NCBI GenBank assembly: GCA_025345505.1
Contig: JANVCC010000018.1
Span: 37,439,203 to 37,503,202 of the forward strand
Reading direction: 5' to 3'
Source of the DNA: Todiramphus chloris collaris
Lineage: Eukaryota > Chordata > Aves > Coraciiformes > Alcedinidae
DNA: 64,000 bases
In this document: positions 1-13,400 of the stretch, piece by piece
How the letters are laid out: each line of letters starts with the position of its first letter
Position numbering within the stretch: position 1 is the stretch's first letter
Notes under the pieces: model-generated
Database searches by the model: none
Seen by the model: only the letters and a program-made list of their open reading frames with translations
What the model was told of the DNA's origin: nothing
Program-made: the position numbers and the translations under genes

Positions 1-3000
1 ACCCCTCTCTGAACTTTAGCCTTTCATACGTCTGTGGATGTGGGCAGTGGCAAGGGCACTCCATATTTACCCGTAATCCAGATGACAGGGATTACCAGGA
101 GGTTACCCAGTTCTCCACAACGAACTGTGACATTTCAGCATTTCCAGGTACCAATGCTGATTAAAGGCAGAGTCAGTGCTCCCTGTAAAGAGCCTGAGGA
201 GGGTGGATTTGCCTGCAGGAGTAGGTCTCCTGACACAGGGACGGAAGACAAGCTGATGCTACTGAACGAGGTAGATGTCCGCAGGTATGCTTCCAGCAGA
301 GGTGTCAGACCCTGGCATGGCCCTGAAGGGTAACTCTTGTGTGGAGGCTGGAACAGATGCCCTCAGAGATGACTCTGCGCTGTGTGTGTCTGCGGGACAG
401 ATGGATTGCAGGGTTCAGCTCTTGGATTGTAGGATAGAGGCTGGTGAATTTTTCCAGTGGGCAAGATGAATCCATTTTTTTTCAGACATTTTGAGACTTA
501 GTTTAGGAAGAAATAAGACACGATGCTTACGGATGGTTGAAACATTTGCCAGACATAGTCCTTTGTAATACCATAATCCCTGTTCTTCAAGAAACTGCTG
601 ACACCATTGCCTGCTGTGGGCGTGCGGAGCTATTCCTGCGCAAATGCTCTGCTGCCCAGAGATAACACAACAGTGTTCCCAACTCTCCGTATGTTATCAT
701 GAGCCTTGAATTGCACGCACCATTTCTCCTGAAGTCCCAACTCACCCAGTTTTATGAATATGCAGCCAAATTGAGGTCCCACAATTAACTCTTCCACCCC
801 CAATATGTGACTGAGAAGAATTGCGTGACATGCAATGGAATTGCAGAGAACTGCTTAATAGCATGTACTGTGAAGGCACAGAAGAGATAGAAAAAGAACC
901 AAGCATTATTTACTTTGAAAATATTTTAAAGATTTCTTACTGATTTTGAGGCTTTGAATCCTGATTTGCAGCTGAAATCTTCTCAGGAGTTCTTAGCGGT
1001 TTTTTTTCTTCTCAGTCACTCTTAGTTCTCAGGCTTGGTTCAAGAAATTACCTGCCTAGAGCATACAGGGATGCAGGTGAGCTGCAACACCAAAAAGCAA
1101 ACCTTTGGATCACTCCAGGGTCACTAACATATTTTCCCTTAGATTCCTAGTGTTCACATAATGCTTCTCTTAAATTTCATGCAAGTATGTGAACGATCCA
1201 ATTGCTCTTTGAAGATCATGAGAAACCAAGATAGGAGGGTAAGGTCTCAAAGCTGGGGGTTCACAAGGGGAAGGATGCCTTGGCACCACATACCAGGGTC
1301 TGCAGATATTGCTGAACCTGCTGAGAGTGGGTTTACTTGCTCTGTTTACTTCCCACCTAAAAGTGCCACTTTGCTACATAAAGTATTGCACTGTCACCAC
1401 TGTGCTGGCACCTGCTGCCTCATCTGTTATCCCAGGATGGTCGGAAAATATTTTCTTGTATTTTACCTGGCCTTCTGATGCTCAGAGCTTTTCATCTGAC
1501 ATTAGCGTGAGGATTTTATTGACAGTTTTACCATAGTCCCATTTGTATTCAGTATTCCCATAACTCTAGTCTTGGCAGATGAAGGTGCTTCAATAATACT
1601 GGGTAAGTTTCACTCGACCAAGAACAACTAATTGTTCAGCAGACAAATATTAATGAGAGGAGAGGACCCCTGAGCTATACCTGCATTACACATCTCTGCT
1701 CCCTCTGCACAGTGGATTAAAAGCAGTGGCCCTCCCTGCCCTGCCAGTGGCTGTGTTATTCTTCCCGCACAGATAGATGGCAAACAAAAGATTGGAATTT
1801 CTCCCTTTGAAACAAGTGCTTAGTGAGAGGTTTCCTTATCATTCACTGATGTGATGATTTTTCAGATTAGTGTGAAGGTCAAGGGTTGAACAGACATTGA
1901 CTGTAGGAGCTCTACCAGCATTAGTGAAACAGATATCACAATACTTGGTATTGCGCCACAGCCGTAAGGTACAGAACAGTGCAAAACCCTTCCCTTTTGC
2001 AGGGAAAGCTGAAGGCTAAAATAACCATTCTCTTCTGCTGGAAAGATACTATTTCTTAGGTGATATTAAAATTGGTAACTTGATTGTATGTTTTCTGGCA
2101 GACCATTCTTCAGTGTTAGGAAATTCCTGTTCAGGTCCCACTACTCAAGAAAACTCAGCCTCAGTTGAATATTTTTCAGGACATTTGTTTATTCTTCTAT
2201 TAAATGTCGAAAAAACCCAACCCAGCATATTTCAAGTCTGAATTTTGATCAACTAGAAGAATCATAACTGGACGTTTTGTAGAAAAACACTTGTGGATCT
2301 CAGTTGAAATGTGGGTTTTTCACTCTTTTCATCTCTGTGTTCAAAAAGAGAATGCTCAGCTGTAATAATTTTCAGGTTTCACTGAAATAAAATGTGCATT
2401 TCTCAAGCATGTTTATCCTGACATCCTCCCAGGCTAATAGAAGCTTTTTCTCTATTTTCTTTATCCTAAATAGGCATGTGAGCTGGGGGTAAGCATCCCT
2501 TTGAACTATGAGTGCTGTGGGCAGGTGTAGGGAGGATGAGGAGAAGTAAGCCCAAGGACCAAGATGATGTACAGAGCAGATGCTGCAACCACAGGGACAA
2601 CCTGATGCGTGTCAGCATCAACATCAACCCAGATACCTTCCTGAGGTTGGGATCATAGATCAAAGCCTGAAAAAAGAGCTTAGTAAAACCAGAACAAAGT
2701 CTTACTTCCATAGTAAGTTTAATTCTGCATATGAGTTTTTCATTATGTGGGCTACAACCAAATGAAAAGAAAGTCCGCAGTTTATATTGCCTGGCTGGAC
2801 AGAAATGATGAAATTATTCATCAGGTCTGGTCTGACAGTGGAGATTTTCTGTTTTCATAATGAGCTGATCATATTTTTCCTTCCCAGCCATTTGCCATTA
2901 TTCCATGATTAGAGAGGATCAACACTTTGTAACACATGGCCAGCATTACACTGTGAGCTGGGAAAATGGTCATATTCCCATTGTCCATTTTAAGTTGGGA

Positions 3001-4680
3001 AGCATAGAAATCACAGTTTGACAAGCTAAAGTCATATGCAAATGGTAATAATCACCTCTGCACACAATTAATATAAACAGCAGCCAAAATCATCTTGTGG
3101 GTGCCTACCATATATTTCAGAGCAACTGTTTTACTTAAAGAATTGTCCAGACTGGCCATTCATATTAATAGTTACCAGTAATAATGTCATTTCTGCAGTG
3201 ATTTTTGGTAGTACATGCTGCCTTCTGGAGACTCACACACATCTAACAGATGTTTGGTACATGAGTTGGAGAGGGTACAAATCAGGACTGGTTTCCTGCA
3301 AACACCCTGGATGAGGCCACCTTGATTCAGGGAAGCAGAGAGGAGACTCTGCACTGATGGATACAAACTGTGAAGCTCCACCTGCCCTTTGGAGCATTTG
3401 ACCCTGACCTGTGTTGTTTTTAGATAAAGATATAGCCTTGCTGCCCTCAAATCCAGGGGATCTGCAGCAGAAAATCCTGCCCAAATCTCCTCCGATTGAC
3501 ATGTTCAAACCAGCATCTTCTGAGGGGAGCATGGGCTCATGGTTGTAGCTTTTCTTCCATTAGCCTGATCAATGTTAATATCTCCTTTGTTGGGCTAGTA
3601 AGCCCTTGTGAGTCAGTCTAAGATAGCCTTAGGGGATCATCAGGACCGCTGAATGCAGATGTCATTAAATGTATTCCAGGCTCAGCCCACAGCGGGACTG
3701 GTCTCCACTGAACTGGAGTAAATTAGGACCAGGCAAGCTCACTGATGTTAACAGTGCTACAACATAGGAAAACGGGACAAAACTATGTCAGAAAAGATCG
3801 TCCTCAGTCCTTTTGTGGGGAAGAAAAAAAAAAACCCCACGCCTTTTTTAAAAAAAAACCAAACAAAACAAAAACAAATATATACATACTTAGCTGAGAA
3901 GAGAATCAGGTAATTTTAGAGCAAATTCTCCCATTAAAAGCACAGATGATCCTTTTATTGCAGCAATAATTTCAATAGGACAAATACACACAAACTCTGC
4001 TTGTTCCCTGTGTAATTTCTGAGATCACTGTGAGTTGGTGTTAAAGGTTGTAGCAAGTGGGTAAAAGGCAGCCTTTCAGGCACTGCTGTAAACTGTCAGA
4101 GCCTGCAAATTTTTCTTGACAGAACGGTCTTAATTATTAGAGGATTCAGCAACAGAAAACATCAGGGAATGGCAGGCTTTAGTTTTTTTCATGGAGAGTG
4201 TTTATACTTTTAATAGTAGCTATAATCCTTTAGGTTCATTTCATTGTTCAGGCAGGAAAGAAGGCAGCAGACTGTCATACAAGGCCATGTGGCAATCCCT
4301 TAGAACAGCATCTTGTAGGCTCATTTATTGCAGATAAACTTTTAATTGTCTCCACGCTCTTGCTGGATGTGGGCAAACCCCTTTAGCCTGTCACACAGAC
4401 GACCCAAGTCCAGTGAAACTAAAAGAAATGTTCCTGTTGATTTCAGTGAGGTTTGGATCAGGCTTTATGAGTCACTGCTTATTCATAAAAATGACCCATT
4501 TCCAAAATGAATGCCAGTGAGATGCATCAAGGCATGCTGTTTTGAAGGGCTCCATTTCTCCTAAATACTGCTGCAACTGTTTTAGACCATAATGCATATC
4601 ATTTTTTCATGATTGCTAGAAGGAAGGTTGAGAATGAAGAGGGACATGTACTGGAGCTATGTACACAGGGCTAGGGATGT
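1..4680. other. unassigned non-coding sequence
   Basis: No exon, RNA gene or transposon is recognised. The longest open frame (1161-1478, plus, 105 codons) has no familiar motif and fits chance. An A-rich, low-complexity tract lies near 3821-3882, where a run of A is followed by T then A runs. AT-rich throughout, without a CpG island. Confidence 0.6.
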
Positions 4681-4945
4681 AGAACCATAGAATCATTTTG
4701 CTTGGAAGAAACCTTTAAGATCATCAAGAACAACCATTAACCCAGCAGTGCCAGGTCACCACTAAACCATGTCCCTAAGCACCACATCTACACATCTTTT
4801 AAATACCTCCAGGGATGGTGGCTCCCATCACTTCCCTGGACAGCCTGTTCCGATGCGTGACAACCCTTTTACTGAAGAAATTTTTCCTAATATCCAACCT
4901 AAATCTCCTCTGGCACAACTTAAGGCCATATTTCTTGTGAAACCA
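4681..4945 (-). mobile_element. CR1 LINE 3' end fragment, minus strand
   Basis: The left edge reads as the reverse complement of a CR1 3' terminus (an 'accatagaatcatt' tail followed by a 'cttggaagaaacctttaagatcatc' type stretch of which only the core is kept). It continues into the C-terminal ORF2 and 3' UTR region, including the reverse of the segment that encodes the conserved tryptophan-rich end of ORF2 (near 4830-4900). The tail variant differs from those at 5.7 and 32.9 kb, so it is another subfamily. The right edge is vague because similarity fades past about 4945. Confidence 0.85.
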
Positions 4946-5719
4946 GGGCTAAAAAAAAACCATCCTGCCATTCTCTGTCTTTAATACCAAGTCAGGATGA
5001 AAATGCCACCTATTGAATCTGTTCCTCCTGTGCACATCTTTTTAATCTAGGAGATTCAGTAACATTCATGCTTAAAGCAGCAGTGTATCATACATGATGG
5101 GAAGTAGGACTTAGTCTCTAGTATTAATAATGAAAATGTCAGCCTCTGCCTAGCTCCACAGGTGTTGTTTTTTTCCTCTCTGCTGCCTGTATTGGATTGT
5201 TTCCTACCTGATACTTTGCCATTGAGTTTTCGGTCTCCTAAGTTGAGAACTAGAAAGCAAGTAACTCAGAAAGAACTACCTGTTTCCAAAGAGAATGAAC
5301 TTTGAGAGCATCTTTATTTGCTTGAGCTTCTTGACCTACTTAAATTTCATTCAGATAAAATGTTACAGATTGTGCAATACCATCGGTAGTCCTTATGCAG
5401 AGGTGAATCTTATTTTTGGTGCATTTTTTTGGCTACCAGAAGCACAATGAGCAGGAACAGCTTGTGAGTACTTACTGTCCTTCCAGTCAATAAAAATATT
5501 CAGTAGAGTATCCTTGGAAGGAAATAGAGTATTCTTGGAAGGAAGTACTGCAGGCAGACGAACAGATTCCAAAAGGAAGCTTCCAAAGGCAGTCCAATGG
5601 TTCACCACTTGCCCTGAATACTGTGTATTTCATCTTAGATCCCTCCTATGCCACTAACAACTGTAAACTAACACGTAAGCATTAAAAGTGAATGGGGTTT
5701 TATTTAAACATGATAATCA
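4946..5719. other. unassigned spacer
   Basis: Sequence between two minus-strand CR1 tails. It contains a 21-bp direct duplication (listed separately). No coding signal is seen. Confidence 0.5.
5504..5545. repeat. 21-bp tandem duplication, 2 units
   Basis: Two adjacent 21-bp units (5504-5524 and 5525-5545), each starting 'tagagtat' and containing 'cttggaagg', differ at two positions. It is a small local slippage product in otherwise unique DNA. Confidence 0.85.
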
Positions 5720-5912
5720 CAGAAACACAGAATCATAGAATGGTTTGGTTTGGAAGGGACCTTAAAGGTCCACTAGACCAGGTTGCACAAAGCCCCAGTC
5801 CAACGTGGTCTTGAACACATCCAGTGATGGAGCATCCACAACTTTCCTGGGCAATCTGTTCCAGTGTCTCACCAACCTCATAGTGAAGAACTTTGATAGT
5901 AAATATGACTCC
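5720..5912 (-). mobile_element. CR1 LINE 3' end fragment, minus strand
   Basis: Begins with 'cagaatcatagaatggttt', the reverse complement of the classic CR1 tail, then 'ggaagggacctt' and the reverse of the last ORF2 codons and 3' UTR ('gttccagtgtctcacc' near 5860). Only about 190 bp survive, so the copy is strongly 5'-truncated, which is usual for CR1. The inner edge decays at about 5900-5912. Confidence 0.9.
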
Positions 5913-6294
5913 CTGATGCTCCTGATCTGATTGAGACCTCACCATCAGGGCTTACACACTGACGTAGCGGGGATGTGGACAGAGGTAGGACTGCTGTGGC
6001 AGTACTGGCTGATGTCTCATTGTTGGAAGTTTAAGTGGGAGAGAGTCTCAGTGCAGCACCCCTCACACCACTGCTGTGGTGGCAACAGTCCCTTTGTTGC
6101 TCTCATTCAGCCCTAGTTCCTGTAAAGGCAGTACAAGAATCACTGGATTTTTTTTTTTAGCCCACTTTTCTAGTTACATGTCTGTACACTTACAGGGTTA
6201 TTATTTCTTTTCCAGGAGTTGATATTTTGTTCTTTCTCTGAAATGTTTTGAGAGTCTTTGTGCGTTTACTACTGAAGAATCACCTCAGCCCCTG
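5913..6294. other. unassigned spacer with T tract
   Basis: Unique sequence between two CR1 copies. An 11-base T run sits near 6148-6158. Nothing else is recognised. Confidence 0.5.
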
Positions 6295-7416
6295 GGAATG
6301 TCATGAAGCATATCCTCCTGAAAGTAATTTCTGAGCACATAAAGGGCAAGATGGTGATGGGGCATATCATACCTGATCAGCCTGACTGGTTTCTGTGGTG
6401 AGATTGACCATCTTGGTAAAGAAGGGGGTGCAGTTTACCTTGACTTTAGTAGCTATCCATGACAGTATCACCAGCCACACTGGTGAGATACAGACTAGAT
6501 CAGTGGGTGGTGAGTGGCTGGACATAAAGGCACAAAAGATGTTACCAGTGGCGCAAAGTCCAACTAGTGACAACCCTCAGGGGCCATCACTGGAGTCAAC
6601 GCTTTCGTGTCTTTACCACTTTGTGGCTGATTGGACAGAGGGCACTCTCAGCAGTTTTGTGGACTGTATCAAACTGAGAGAAGTGATCAGCTTGCTGGAG
6701 ACCAGCTTGCTGGAGGGCAGCTTGCTGTGCAGGGGGACCTGTGCAAGCTGGAGAAATGGGCAGACAGGAATCCCATGGCATTCATCACTGGGAAAAGCAA
6801 AGTCCTGCACCTGGGGAGGAACAATCCCATACATCAGTATGGGGGCTGAGTGGCTGTGGAGCAGCTCTGCAAAAAAGATTCTGAGGTTCCTGGTGGACAA
6901 TGAACCAGCAGTGTGCTGTGCTGTATCAGCAAGTGCTTCCAGTAGGTCAAGGGGAGTGTGTCTTCCCCTCTGCTTAGCACTGAGGAGACACATCCAGGGT
7001 ACTGGATTCGGTTTCAGGCTTCTCAGTACAGAAAAGACATGTACGGGCTGAGATAAGCCCAGCAAAGGGCCATCAGACAGGATGGCATACAGAAGATAGT
7101 GCCAAACTTTTCTTAGCAGTGCAGTGGACAGGTCTGCAACAAAGTGAAGCAGACAGGACTATGACAAGATACAATGGACACAAGCTGGAACTGTAAAAAT
7201 TATTGTCACATAAAACAAAAAACAAAAAAAAGTCATTGTGACAGTTGTCAAACAGAGGAGCAGACTGTCGTAGCCCAGAGAGGTTGTTCAATCTTCATCC
7301 TCAGAGATTTTGAAGCTCTGCTGAGCAACTGCTTCCACTGGCCCAGCTTTAAGCAGGGGTCACAGCAGGCAGTCTCTGGAGACCCCTTCCAGCCTATGTA
7401 GTCTGTGATTCTGCAA
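6295..7416 (+). mobile_element. old, rearranged CR1 LINE, plus strand
   Basis: Weak but ordered similarity to CR1 ORF2 and 3' end. At 6310-6345 it shows the stretch preceding the reverse transcriptase (RT) fingers. At 6434-6455 it shows the RT motif A region ('tttaccttgactttag', coding YLDFS). At 6800-6835 it shows the post-RT segment ('gtcctgcacctggggagga'), and it ends at 7375-7416 with a tail-like stretch ('gaccccttccagcct' followed by 'tctgtgattctg'). The palm segment with the catalytic FADD box is missing. A 15-bp triplication lies inside and A-rich expansions occur near 7200-7230. Many stops and indels show an old, dead copy. The open frames across it (such as 6395-7051) are chance frames. 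Confidence 0.75.
6688..6732. repeat. 15-bp tandem triplication inside the old CR1
   Basis: Three 15-bp units at 6688-6702, 6703-6717 and 6718-6732 each begin 'cagcttgctg'. The first two differ only in their last bases and the third has diverged at its end. This probably arose by replication slippage after the CR1 insertion. Confidence 0.85.
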
Positions 7417-10400
7417 TAGCAAACTGATGAATAAATCTTTTTCAACACTGCTGCCAGTTTCCTTGTCTTCACATCATGAAAAGCCTTGTCAGTGGAAGAG
7501 GCCAAGGCAGCTGTCATCAGGAGAAGGAAGAGCTCCCTCCAAGGGCCAGGCCTGCCAAATAACACTGGACAAACTTTTGACAGTAGCTGAGAAAAATAGG
7601 GGAGTTAGTAGAGTAGAAAAATCACAAGAAAGAGTTCAGGCTCAGAAGTCATCATAATGGAAAGAGATACAAAGCTGCAAACCTTTTCCAAGAAGTCTTC
7701 AATTTTTTTTCTACATAGCTTCTAGGGTTCAAGTGAATCCACTTTTTTCATTGTATCTTCATATGCTGCCATGCAGAAAGAGTGGCAGCAAGTAGACTGT
7801 CACTGCTCTATGTTCCTGTGCCGCTTGCAGGAGCTGAACTGTAAGCAAAGTAATTTGCAGCTGTGGAAGCTTTTCTGCTTCTGTCTACAGCTCTGCTATA
7901 ACACAGATGCTTAAAAATCTCCTGCTTGGCTAAAGATGTTTCTATCTTCACAACTAATAAGAAACACTTTTCTATTACATCTTTTACTGGCATACCCCAA
8001 GGTGTGTCTGAAGGTTGACAAATTGGCTTGTCCTAGGGGTACAGAGAAGTCCTGGTGCTGACCTGGCATCCTTGCTTCCTTTCCTCCATCTGCCCTGTGC
8101 TGCTCTAAGTCAACATAGTGATAAGGAAAATTACCTGAGAAGCAACAATCTAAAAACGGAAAAGCACTTGATAAATGGCTTTCCAAGCAGAGTTTCCTTT
8201 AAAGTGCTGCTTGGAAATAAGGTACTCTGGGGCAATCTGGAGATGAAAAGATGAAATCATCCCAGGGAAGATGGTCTGCCTCAGTAATAGTGCCTTGCTT
8301 TATTTTTCACAAAATACATCAGCAGTGACTGTAAAAGCATTTGAAGAGTAAGAGGAAGAGTTGCAAAAGGACATATGGGATGCAGGAACTACAATCATAT
8401 TATATATGTGTAGAAAGCTGGGGTGATACAGCAGGCCATGTTCATTTCAGTGTCCTGGAAGGGGCATATTATTTCACCTCTAATTATGCAGCATGTTTTT
8501 GGGTGAGATGTCTCCTTCCTTCAGCCACGCTTGTTAAAAACATTTAAGCACATGCTAAATCCTACATCAACGTGAATAATGCTGTGTTCACTAATGACTT
8601 AATCTCCTTAAGACTCCTATTAATTCTTAGGACACTTATTTCCTACTGTGGGAAGTGCCATGACAATCAAGATTATGACACAGTGGACAAAACTCTCTGG
8701 CACAGAGCAGAGGAGATGGAAAGCCTCTGTCAGACTACATCAATTATCTAAGCCTGCAATATTCAGGCTCAGTTTTACTTTCACGTCATTACCACACAGC
8801 TTATAAGTAGGTACTCATACACAAGAGCTGTGACAATAAATGTCATTACAGGAAACCCTGTGCAAAATTATTTCATCTAATTGGAAACATGAAGGAAAAA
8901 TGACGGGAGCATCAATTCAGCACAAAAACATGCTCAGAAGATTTGTCTTGATCACGGAGTTGAAAAGAAGAAGCTGTTGTGCTCTTGAAATGCCTGGTAC
9001 TTCTCTCTGTTCAAAATAAACTGCTGACTCTAATGACTGCCCTTTCAGAGATGGCCTATTTTAAAACAACAGAGAGACACCAGAAGGGGCAATCACAGGA
9101 ACGGCAGCAAGCAATAAAGCAAGGCAAGCCAGGATAGATTTTTGATCTACAAAGGGATTCCTTTCATGCTCACACTGTAGCACTGGACTTTACATGAAGT
9201 CTTGTGAACCTTGGGTATGGAGAAGGAAACACCAGCAGCTGGAGGCACAACAGTTGTATTTGTGCTGCTGAGAGGGGAGTACTTTGCAGCACGGTCTGGA
9301 GCAGATTTAGCTTTTCTGTGCAGCAACGTGTGCTTGATTTGTGTGTTTACTATTTAGGATCTGCTTAAGTGCTTTACTGAGATGGATTTTTAAATGTAAA
9401 GCAATATCCTGCCTCTGGGGAACTCATGGTGAAATGCTGGGTCTTTCAGTGATGGGGGAATTGTACCTTGCTGTGTACTGCTCATTAGTGAACCATCTCT
9501 GACCCTCTGCAACATCCTGCAAACACAAGTTTGTCCCAGTCTAAGTCCAAAGTGTCTGTATGGCTTGTCTGGAGCAAGAAGGAGCTCTGAAATTCCTTCC
9601 TTCAGTGCATTTCTAGTGGAGGTGGGTTTTTCCACACCCTCACAGAGCATTTCTGGTGGGTTAGTAAGCATTTGCCAGTTTTGCCTTGTTTCCCTCTGTC
9701 ATTCTTCGTTGCTTGGAGCATGTCCCACATTCAGCTCAACTGCTTTCTGTCGTTGTAGTGTTCATTAGGATTTATTTTTGTTTGTGTGTGCACTGGCACA
9801 GCTATTGATGAAATGGTGCAAGTAATGTATAAGCCTAAACAATAATAAATGTGATCTCTCTCTTGACATGTACAAGGTAACTAGAACAGCAATATTTTTT
9901 TTGTGCATAGGATTCACTTTTTCAAAGATAATTTGATGAAGTTAAAAAGACAAATGTTAGTTAAACCTGCATAACACTGTAGAATTGGCAGACAGAGTTA
10001 GTGTGCTCCTTGCTTTTCTGTCTTTTTTATGTCTCATTCCCAAACTACATCTTCTTCCTGCAACATTTGGGCTCCAGGAGTAAAGTGAAGGTTAGCACAT
10101 TTCTGAAATGTGTGAAGGAATGAGGACTGGAGATTTGTTGTCACTCATGATGATGCAAATATTTAATGAGATCTGGACTTTGAGAAGAGTCACTGCCTTT
10201 TCACTGGTCCCATAACCACTAAAGCTCCTCTGAGTTACTTCAGTCAGTCAAACCTCCATCATCTCATAAGAGACATGATTACAAGTGGGCTCATCCCACC
10301 TTTATAGGGCCCTTCTCCCTGTTGAACACTCACACAATTATGGCAAACTGCTAGAAACATGGTATGACACCTATGTGTTCTAGGGAAATAATGAATATGT

Positions 10401-13400
10401 CATTTATAGTAGTATTTATACTGTACATAATATTACATAGTACAGTACATATTTATCCTGTTTAAACAAACAATAACTGCAATTCTCTCCTGCTTCGGTA
10501 AACAGGAAATAATTTGCTTGTAAAGAGGAACTGCAGACAATACCTAAAATCTCTTCTCTCCCTTTCAACAAAGTTGTAAGGGGGAAAAAAGCAACACATT
10601 TCAGAGGAGAGACTAAGAACATGGACATTTTCCCTTGGTTTCTAAACAGAAAAATGCCATTTGAACAAGGAATATTTCCTTTCTGTATCAATGCTTATGT
10701 TTTTAAGCTTTGCATTTTTTAACAAACTGATATACATCCTGAGATTTCCTCTCTAAAAAAAATGGGGAAAAAAGTGGGATTTCAGCTTTAAAACTGCTGA
10801 CAGCTGAACATCCGTATGCAGTGTGTAGGATTTATGAATAAATGGGCAAGTCCCCAGGTTGGCCTGCATGAAGCCAGAGCTTTTCCCATCCACTGAAGGC
10901 CTTGGACTCTTTAGGCTTTATAGGGCAATGACTTCTGGAAATCTTGCCTGTGGCCTCGGCTGATTGCTCTGCCATTTTAATAGCCCAGTTTTCTATTATG
11001 AACATTTTGCTTGCTAGTATACTCCCTGGCTTTCTTGCTATTCTGTTTTTGACGTCCTTTCACATTGGTTATTCTACCTGAGTAGCATTCTTGCTTTTTT
11101 AGTCTTGCCTTTGTAAGAACATAATTTTCAAGAGAGGTGTAAGTAGTTGCCATACCTGGGTGAAGGTGGATCCTGCCTGAGGCTGCTGCTGTGCACACCA
11201 GCTGCCCTTCACCACTCAGAAATGCAGAAAGCCAGAGACAGCCAAAGCATTGGGAACCTCTGCCCCAAACATGGGTCATGTGGAAAGCCAAAGAAGGGTA
11301 CGTGGATCTGTCTCATGTCTCGATGTTGCAGCAGTGTGAAGAGGGAAAGCACTCGTGCTGTTATGCATGGAGACAGCTGTCCTCGCCTTCTCCTTCCCCT
11401 CTCCAGGAAAACACCCACTGCAATCTAGGGGGTCTCTTGGTACATCTAATTAAAAAAAACAGCTAATCAGAGATGTCAGTATGTGGGGATGTGGGGCTTA
11501 TTCTTCATAATTAGACAGCACTGTAGCAAATAAATGGCTTCTCGGGCTCTTCTTCCAAGGGAGACACCTCCAGAGTCCAAAATGCTGCCTGACTCCTCTG
11601 ACTGACTTAGAGCACCATCTGGTTGTGAGAGATGACTACAAGGGTCACATCTCACTACCTCATATGTACACACAGATCTGCTTTTATCTTATTTGTTTAT
11701 ATTTGGTTTTTTTCTCTGCTTAGTCTGGCTTTACAGTCCCTTATAAAATGTCATATAAATTGAAGAAGCCTATGAAGAAAGCCTGTGTGATAAGTGCAGT
11801 AATATTCTTCAGAGGGCTTCAATGCATTGTGATTTTATTCATTACTCAGTAGACTTAGGCAACAGCAATATTTCATTTAGATGTAGAGCCTGAATTTAAC
11901 AGTAATCTTTATGTGGAGAAACTTTTTCTGGCTATTAGTTTCCAGCAGTTCTAGTATCTCCTGTTGCTATTTGTGTTGCAGATGGCTTTCTATAAATGTT
12001 CCTATTTGGAAGCTTTGTCTGGATGAAAGGAGAACCAGACCCCTTTTCCGAGCCATTGCCTTTGCTACTGATGTCATGGTGTGCCTAGAAACATCATGGT
12101 TCTGGGCCAAATCACTGCTGCCTATGGACAGGTGCAGGAGGAGATGGATCTACAGGTACAGTCCAGAGCCAGCATATTTTGTATGTGTCCTTAGTGGTCT
12201 TTAGAGAGTATGGCCTTGAATTTTCATTTGGGTTTTCCAAAAAAATTCTTCTTAGCTGTCACATTATATTCACATTTGTGAATATAATCCTGAAAAAGAG
12301 GACACCATTTCTGGAAAAATTGGCTCAAACTGGTAGGCAGGCAATTTCACCAGCCTTGACCTTTTCTAAAATGCATGGCAGAAATTTCATTCCATTCCCA
12401 TTTGACCAGCCCTTGCTGGCTGGTTTTATTTGTTTGCTTTTGTAAATTGGGAACTATCTGGGGCAATGTGTGCACTGCGTTTATTCCTTGCCTGTCAAGA
12501 CACAAATTGTTGTCAGTCAAAGAACATCTTCATTACTATTCATGCTTTGCTGTGGGTCTCAGCAGCTTTGCTGGGGTGGAAAAGCAGGATTTGCTCCAGA
12601 TGCTACACAACTATGTGTATGCTTGAATATCTTGTAAGTGTTTGACTTTTGTACAGTAGTAAGTGCCTTGGACACCCAAGGTTATAGAATAAAGACGCTA
12701 GTAGTATATAGAAGGTGCTGCTGACCCAGGCTGACACTACCAGGCATCTAAACCCCTCCATGGCTTTGGACCTATGTGGCTTTTTAGGGGAAGTTGATGT
12801 CAAGTGTGATTTTCTAAAGTGCTCAATCAGGTAAGGCAGATGAGTCCCATAAAATTAAAATAAAACCATGGAGAGTAACGCAGGGAGTTTCATAAAGAAA
12901 ATGGCTGCTGCACAACATTAAACTCAACATTGTGCTATTCCAGAGCACTCCAGACACGTGAATTTATTGTAACTGCTGATGGATGGGCTTCGTTGTACTT
13001 TGCAGCAACCAGCATATCTCCTCTTGTATGTGACACCTTCTGAGCTTGACAGGCAGCTAGGGAAAATAATTCTTATCCACATCATTGGTCCCCTCCAGAT
13101 CTGTGAGATGCAAACTCCTTAGACCCAAGCCTCTTTCTGCTGTAGATGACAGAGAGCATCCATGTAGTATAACGTAAGAAAGTTTGCTTATTCCTTTCCC
13201 AATTTTCATATCTGGTTTAGTAAAGATACTGGATCATCCTAGAAACTCTGTTTTTCTTATGCACAGGCATGTGGGCATTTCCCTTATCAGATTTATGTTT
13301 TTCTTTCAAATCTTTTTTACTGCAGACTGAGACCCTTTACATCACACAGTTTTACACTGACCACTCTGGAAGTGCAACAGGACTGGAGCAGCAAGCAGAA

